Assembly: GCA_033239525.1 (NCBI GenBank)
Contig: BSYO01000033.1
Coordinates: 11,213,501 to 11,277,500, forward strand
Length of the DNA stretch: 64,000 bases
Source: Nepenthes gracilis
Lineage: Eukaryota > Streptophyta > Magnoliopsida > Caryophyllales > Nepenthaceae
Reading direction: 5' to 3'
The translations under genes were made by a program, and so were the position numbers. Of this stretch, positions 60,431 through 64,000 are shown in pieces. Each line of letters opens with the position of its first letter. Position 1 is the first letter of the stretch. Below the pieces are notes generated by a model. The model saw only the letters and a program-made list of their open reading frames with translations. It made no database searches and was not told the origin of the DNA.

Positions 60431-63400
60431 TTATTTTTTGTCGCAGCAGCAATACAGCGGCCCCCCCGCGACGACGGAACTGCACGTCGCAACAGGATAC
60501 CCACGCTTCTTGCATGTTCGGATGCATGCAGCCTCTCCTTCGCATAGACCGTAGAGGCACGAGTACAGCGACTTATTTGCTTCTCCTGCAAGCAACCATT
60601 AATTTTACCAATGCACCCAGGGAGCCCATGCGACCTACACCGTACGATCTCGGCTGTCCGGATGAAATCTAACTGCCGATGACCATACAATTTTTTTTAT
60701 TTATAATTTTTTAAAAAAAATTCTCAGTTGTCTAATTTTATCTAGATAGTCAAGATTTACGACGTAGTCATTGTGCTACGATCAGTGCGGCGCAGGCCCC
60801 TGAGCTTTGCACTCGGCACTCACTAAAACCATTTGTGGAAGACGACTTACTGACGGACATATTAATAATTTTATTCTTTTCAATTTTTTTTTTAAAAAAA
60901 GTCTACTATTATGAAAATATTTAAATTTTAAGGAGGCACGTATCATTTATATATATAATGTAAAATACTTCTGTTGGGTCCCAATGCCCGGGATCCTGAA
61001 AAGAATGGACAAAAGGACGAGTATCAATCTCGGTGCCCAAGATTTTCACAATGGGACCAAAAGCCTCTAGAGTCAAAGAATACAATAAATCTACCGGTAA
61101 CCTCTCATCCCGTCCGAGAACAAGACATGTGGCATATAAGACGCGACTCATCCAAAAGGATAGTAAAAAGCCAGAAAGGACGGGACTCTCCCGCACGTCC
61201 GAGAATGCCACCGCCCACTCAACTATCAAAGAACACGCAACCCATGCGTCACGCCACCACTAAACCTCGTAACACGCCTGCTGCTTCAAGTCACATTTCG
61301 ACAAGGTATGGCTGCCGCGCGCCGTCAGTCCTCGCATACGCGCAGAATGCCCGACACGGCATGGGCCGTCGGCCAGTGGCGGTGGATAGCCTCCCTGCAG
61401 GTACCGGAGCCACTGGACACTTCAACCACCACATTCCCTATAAATACTTACTTAGAGCCCACAAGAAAAGGATCCCCCGTTGGACCTTCTCTCGACATCT
61501 CTCAAGCATCCATAATCCTCCGAGATCTTTCTCTCTAGCCAAAAATAAGGGATAAAAGAAGGAAAAGAAAGGGTTTTCTCTACTTTGTATTTTGTACACA
61601 ATCATCCAACGATAGTGAAGTCTTTCTCGCGCCCAAGCCTCGTGGTTTTTTCCTCCTCATTTTAGGGGAGGTTTCGTAAAATCCGGGCCTCAATCTCTCC
61701 ATCTCTAACCCCGAACTCCCAACTCTTATGTTGCCCGGACCCCGAAAACCGCACGCAACAACTTCATTAATGATTGATCAACAATAACATTTATAAAATA
61801 AAAAAGTTAAAAAAAAATACATTTTCCAATATAATTTGAAGGTATAACTTTTATGGTTAATTCAATTTTTCTTTCATATTTAAATTGATCAAATGCATTA
61901 ATTTGAACCTTCTTTTTACAAATGTTACTCTAAATTTATTAAGCTCGATAATTATAAGTTCAACCCTTTTACCAAAAAAATTATAGGCTTAGTTATAGTA
62001 GCTGGATATACAGCCAACCAGGCGCGCGCACATACTTATATGTATTATATTGAATGTAGAATACCTGAGTGGAGCAAAAGAGCAATGCAGAGAAACCCCC
62101 TGAGAGGATGCATTTGGCCACTGGAATGACATTCTTGATTGCCATTTTAGAACAGAGGGCTCCTCTTGATTCTCTCTTTTTGATCAACATACACACACGT
62201 ACACACACATATATATATATATTTTAGAGAGAGAGAGAGAGAGAGAGATTTGCGACAATTTAATTGCATTGAATATATTGTGAATTTGTTCCCCTTAAAG
62301 AATCATATGATTGATTAGGCTGTTTTGGTTGAGGGGTGTGGATCATACGAGATTGAACAATAAATATCATATCATAATATACTAAATGTAAACACCGTAT
62401 GTGACTGTTCTTTTCTCCCTCTTCTCTCTAAAGATTTCTTTTTATAATGAGAGCAAGGGCGCTACATTGCAGCCCCATACGACATCCGTATTTATCTTGC
62501 ATTACAACCGTTGGATGGATATTCAACGCCTATCGCTTTTTTGTTATTGAAAAATAAAATGAATATTTTTTAAATAAAAGGGTTACTAAGGGATGTTGGG
62601 TCTCCATTTAATGGTTGTGACGGGGCGTCATATGGGTACTATACGGGGAGTGTGTCGTAGCGCCCTTCGAACCTTTTATAACACCTCTTTCACCATGTTT
62701 CTACCACTCTTGCTGATACGTCTTTCCATTTAAGAATGTAATATTAGGTGCTATACAGAAATACAATACGAACATGACACCAAAACAAACTATTTGTGTT
62801 TAAATTAAATAGATTCGCCTAATATGAAATAATTATTCTATATTTCTTTCGATACCTAAATAAAAGTAACATGATACGTATGATTAACAAATATATTGGG
62901 TTAATATTATTATAAATCATGACACTTGAAATCTATTGTAAGTGTCCTCGAGAATCCAGCCTCCACAAATATCAAAGAACACGCAACCCATGCGTCACGC
63001 CACCACCAAACCTCGTAACATGCCTTGTCGCTCAAGGCCGACATTTCGACAAGGTATGGCTACCGCCGTCAGCCGTTAGCTTCCTGCATACGCCAGAATG
63101 CCTGACACGGCATGGCCGTGTCAGCAGGGCAGGTGGATAGCCTCCCTGCAGGTACCAGTAGCCACGTGGACACTTCAACCACCACATTCCCCTATAAATA
63201 CTTACTTAGAGCCCACAAGAAAAGGATCCCCCGTTGGACCTTCTCTGGACATCTCTTGAAGCATCCATAATCCTCCGAGATCTTTCTCTCTAGCCAAAAA
63301 TAAGGGATAAAAGAAGGAAAAGAAAGGGTTTTCTCCCTACTTTGTATTTTGTACACAATCATCCAACGATAGTGAAGATCTTTCTCAGGCTCCAAGCCTC

Positions 63401-63911
63401 GTGGTTTTTTCCTCCTCATTTTAGGGGGAGGTTTCCCACGTAAAATCTGGTCTCAATCTCTCCATCTCTCTAACCCCGAACTCCCAAACTCTTATGTTGC
63501 TCCGGACCCCGAAAACCGGTACGCAACAACTTCATTAATGATTGATCAACAATAACATTTATAAAATAAAAAAGTTAAAAAAAATACATTTTCCAATATA
63601 ATTTGAAGGTATAACTTTTATGGTTAATTCAATTTTTCTTTCATATTTAAATTGATCAAATGCATTAATTTGAACCTTCTTTTACAAATGTTACTCTAAA
63701 TTTATTAAGCTCGATAATTATAAGTTCAACCCTTTTACCAAAAAAATTATAGGCTTAGTTATAGTAGCTGGATATACAGCCAACCAGGCGCGCGCGCACA
63801 TACTTATATGTATTATATTGAATGTAGAATACCTGAGTGGAGCAAAAGAGCAATGCAGAGAAACCCCGAGAGGATGCATTTGGCCACTGGAATGACATTC
63901 TTGATTGCCAT
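60431..63911 (-). CDS. Defensin-like (CSab) secreted cysteine-rich peptide, two exons
   Basis: The cysteine exon is 60585-60431, starting after tgcttgcag and ending in TAA. It shows eight cysteines, spaced C-x4-C-x5-C-x3-C-x9-C-x10-C-C-C; C-x3-C with a later C-x-C is the CS-alpha-beta pattern. The start is MAIKNVIPVAKCILSGF in a signal-peptide exon. The in-frame copy of that exon is 63911-63833 (79 nt, phase 1, donor ag/gtatt) and gives 77 residues. A nearer copy, 62145-62065 (81 nt), carries two extra bases and would be out of frame. Secreted peptides of this size act in plant defence or in signalling between cells; which applies here is unknown. Which first exon is used depends on whether the duplication and the extra bases are real. 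Confidence 0.65.
60972..61760 (+). mobile_element. Solo LTR (789 bp) in the defensin-like intron
   Basis: It starts TGTTGGGTCCC and ends CGCAACA, flanked by a perfect 5-bp duplication ACTTC (60967-60971 and 61761-61765). A TATA box, cctataaatac, lies near 61439, followed by a leader. It contains no coding part; the long open frames at 60974-61555 are inside the LTR. It lies between the cysteine exon and both candidate signal-peptide exons. Confidence 0.9.
61185..62245. repeat. Direct duplication, unit 1
   Basis: It contains the right two thirds of the solo LTR, the flank and the signal-peptide exon (frameshifted form). The same order recurs at 62938-64000. Confidence 0.85.
62065..62145 (-). 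pseudogene. Signal-peptide exon copy with a two-base insertion
   Basis: It begins ATGGCAATCAAGAATG and ends at a good donor (cactcag/gtattc). Against 63911-63833 it has two extra bases in the run near 62096-62100, so the exon is 81 nt and cannot join the cysteine exon in frame. It may be a true lesion or a sequence error. Confidence 0.6.
62222..62248. repeat. GA microsatellite with adjoining AC and AT runs
   Basis: An acacac/atatat/gagaga compound repeat, upstream of the signal-peptide exon in transcript sense. The second duplication unit has the same compound repeat at the window end. Confidence 0.9.
62455..62667. mobile_element. MITE with AAGGGCGCTAC ends
   Basis: The left end aagggcgctacattgcagcc pairs with the reverse complement of the right end, aagggcgctacgacacactc. 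The first 11 bases are perfect and similarity continues beyond them. The length is 213 bp with no coding potential. A target duplication is not evident. It sits between the two duplicated units. Confidence 0.65.
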
Positions 63912-64000
63912 TTTAGAACAGAGGGCTCCTCTTTGGATTCTCTCTTTTTGATCAACATACACACACGTACACACACATATATATATATTTTTAGAGAGAG
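62938..64000. repeat. Direct duplication, unit 2 (cut by window end)
   Basis: It repeats 61185-62245. The left boundary lies inside the LTR, so this unit lacks the LTR start. The LTR part differs by many small indels. The flank (63540-63990) differs almost only in homopolymer and dinucleotide run lengths. It carries the in-frame signal-peptide exon. Confidence 0.85.

Noticed and set aside
60974..61555. A 193-codon plus-strand open frame
   Set aside because: It lies wholly within the solo LTR with target duplications, and the frame is broken in the duplicated copy.
62065..62145. Reading the near signal-peptide exon in its own frame as a separate peptide
   Set aside because: Its frame only works with the donor at phase 0 and then misreads the cysteine exon. 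The distal copy explains the phase far better.

Overview
This is nuclear DNA of a flowering plant. It contains a 16-exon receptor kinase gene with GT/AG introns, a two-exon cysteine-rich secreted peptide gene, and decayed plant Ty1/copia, Ty3/gypsy and LINE elements with plant-type LTRs, tRNA primer sites and MITEs. Intergenic DNA is AT-rich and full of AAT/ATT, TA and GA microsatellites. The species cannot be fixed from the sequence alone. Gene density is very low: I can support one complete protein-coding gene, one probable small secreted-peptide gene and one dead relative of the latter in 64 kb.

Layout. Bases 1-4.6 kb hold repeat-derived sequence: a GC-rich minisatellite and a minus-strand Tat/Ogre-like gypsy fragment (LTR, primer site, gag and protease, no polymerase). 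Bases 4.7-7.3 kb are a plus-strand LINE ORF2 fossil with an internal duplication. Bases 7.9-20.0 kb, minus strand, carry an intact malectin-like/LRR receptor kinase of the Arabidopsis At5g48740 type. All 16 exons can be placed with consistent phases, giving 909 residues. The larger introns of its 3' two thirds are packed with copies of one MITE-like family (terminal motif GATGAAAATATC), two copia LTR remnants and a TRIM-like repeat pair. Bases 20-25.7 kb are AT-rich and contain a defensin-like pseudogene (about 23.8-24.5 kb) cut by two small insertions, each with matching target duplications.

Bases 25.7-40.9 kb are a nested set. A copia element (gag, protease, integrase, no RT) is split by a gypsy element with about 2.6-kb LTRs. 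The downstream LTR of that gypsy element is itself split by a 2.5-kb solo LTR with a perfect GTCAC duplication. Bases 42.8-54.3 kb are another gypsy element (gag-PR-RT-RH-INT, all decayed) with 3.1-kb LTRs. Its 3' LTR is partly duplicated, and part of it (51.3-52.6 kb) reads as a patchwork of two other sequences in this window. Bases 55-60 kb are AT-rich with a candidate solo LTR, a MITE and an unexplained GC-richer patch.

Bases 60.4-64.0 kb, minus strand, carry a defensin-like peptide gene. Its cysteine exon is single, but its signal-peptide exon occurs twice, inside a roughly 1-kb direct duplication that also contains part of a solo LTR. The copy nearer the cysteine exon is out of frame by two bases and the distal copy is in frame. 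The two copies differ almost entirely by small indels, so a recent duplication and an assembly error must both be considered.

The two functional loci do not form a pathway. One is a cell-surface kinase and the other a small secreted peptide, and proximity is no evidence that they interact. I did not find a convincing new biological system. The most informative signals are the mosaic LTR, the duplicated signal-peptide exon, the transposon-killed peptide gene and the MITE-filled introns of the kinase.
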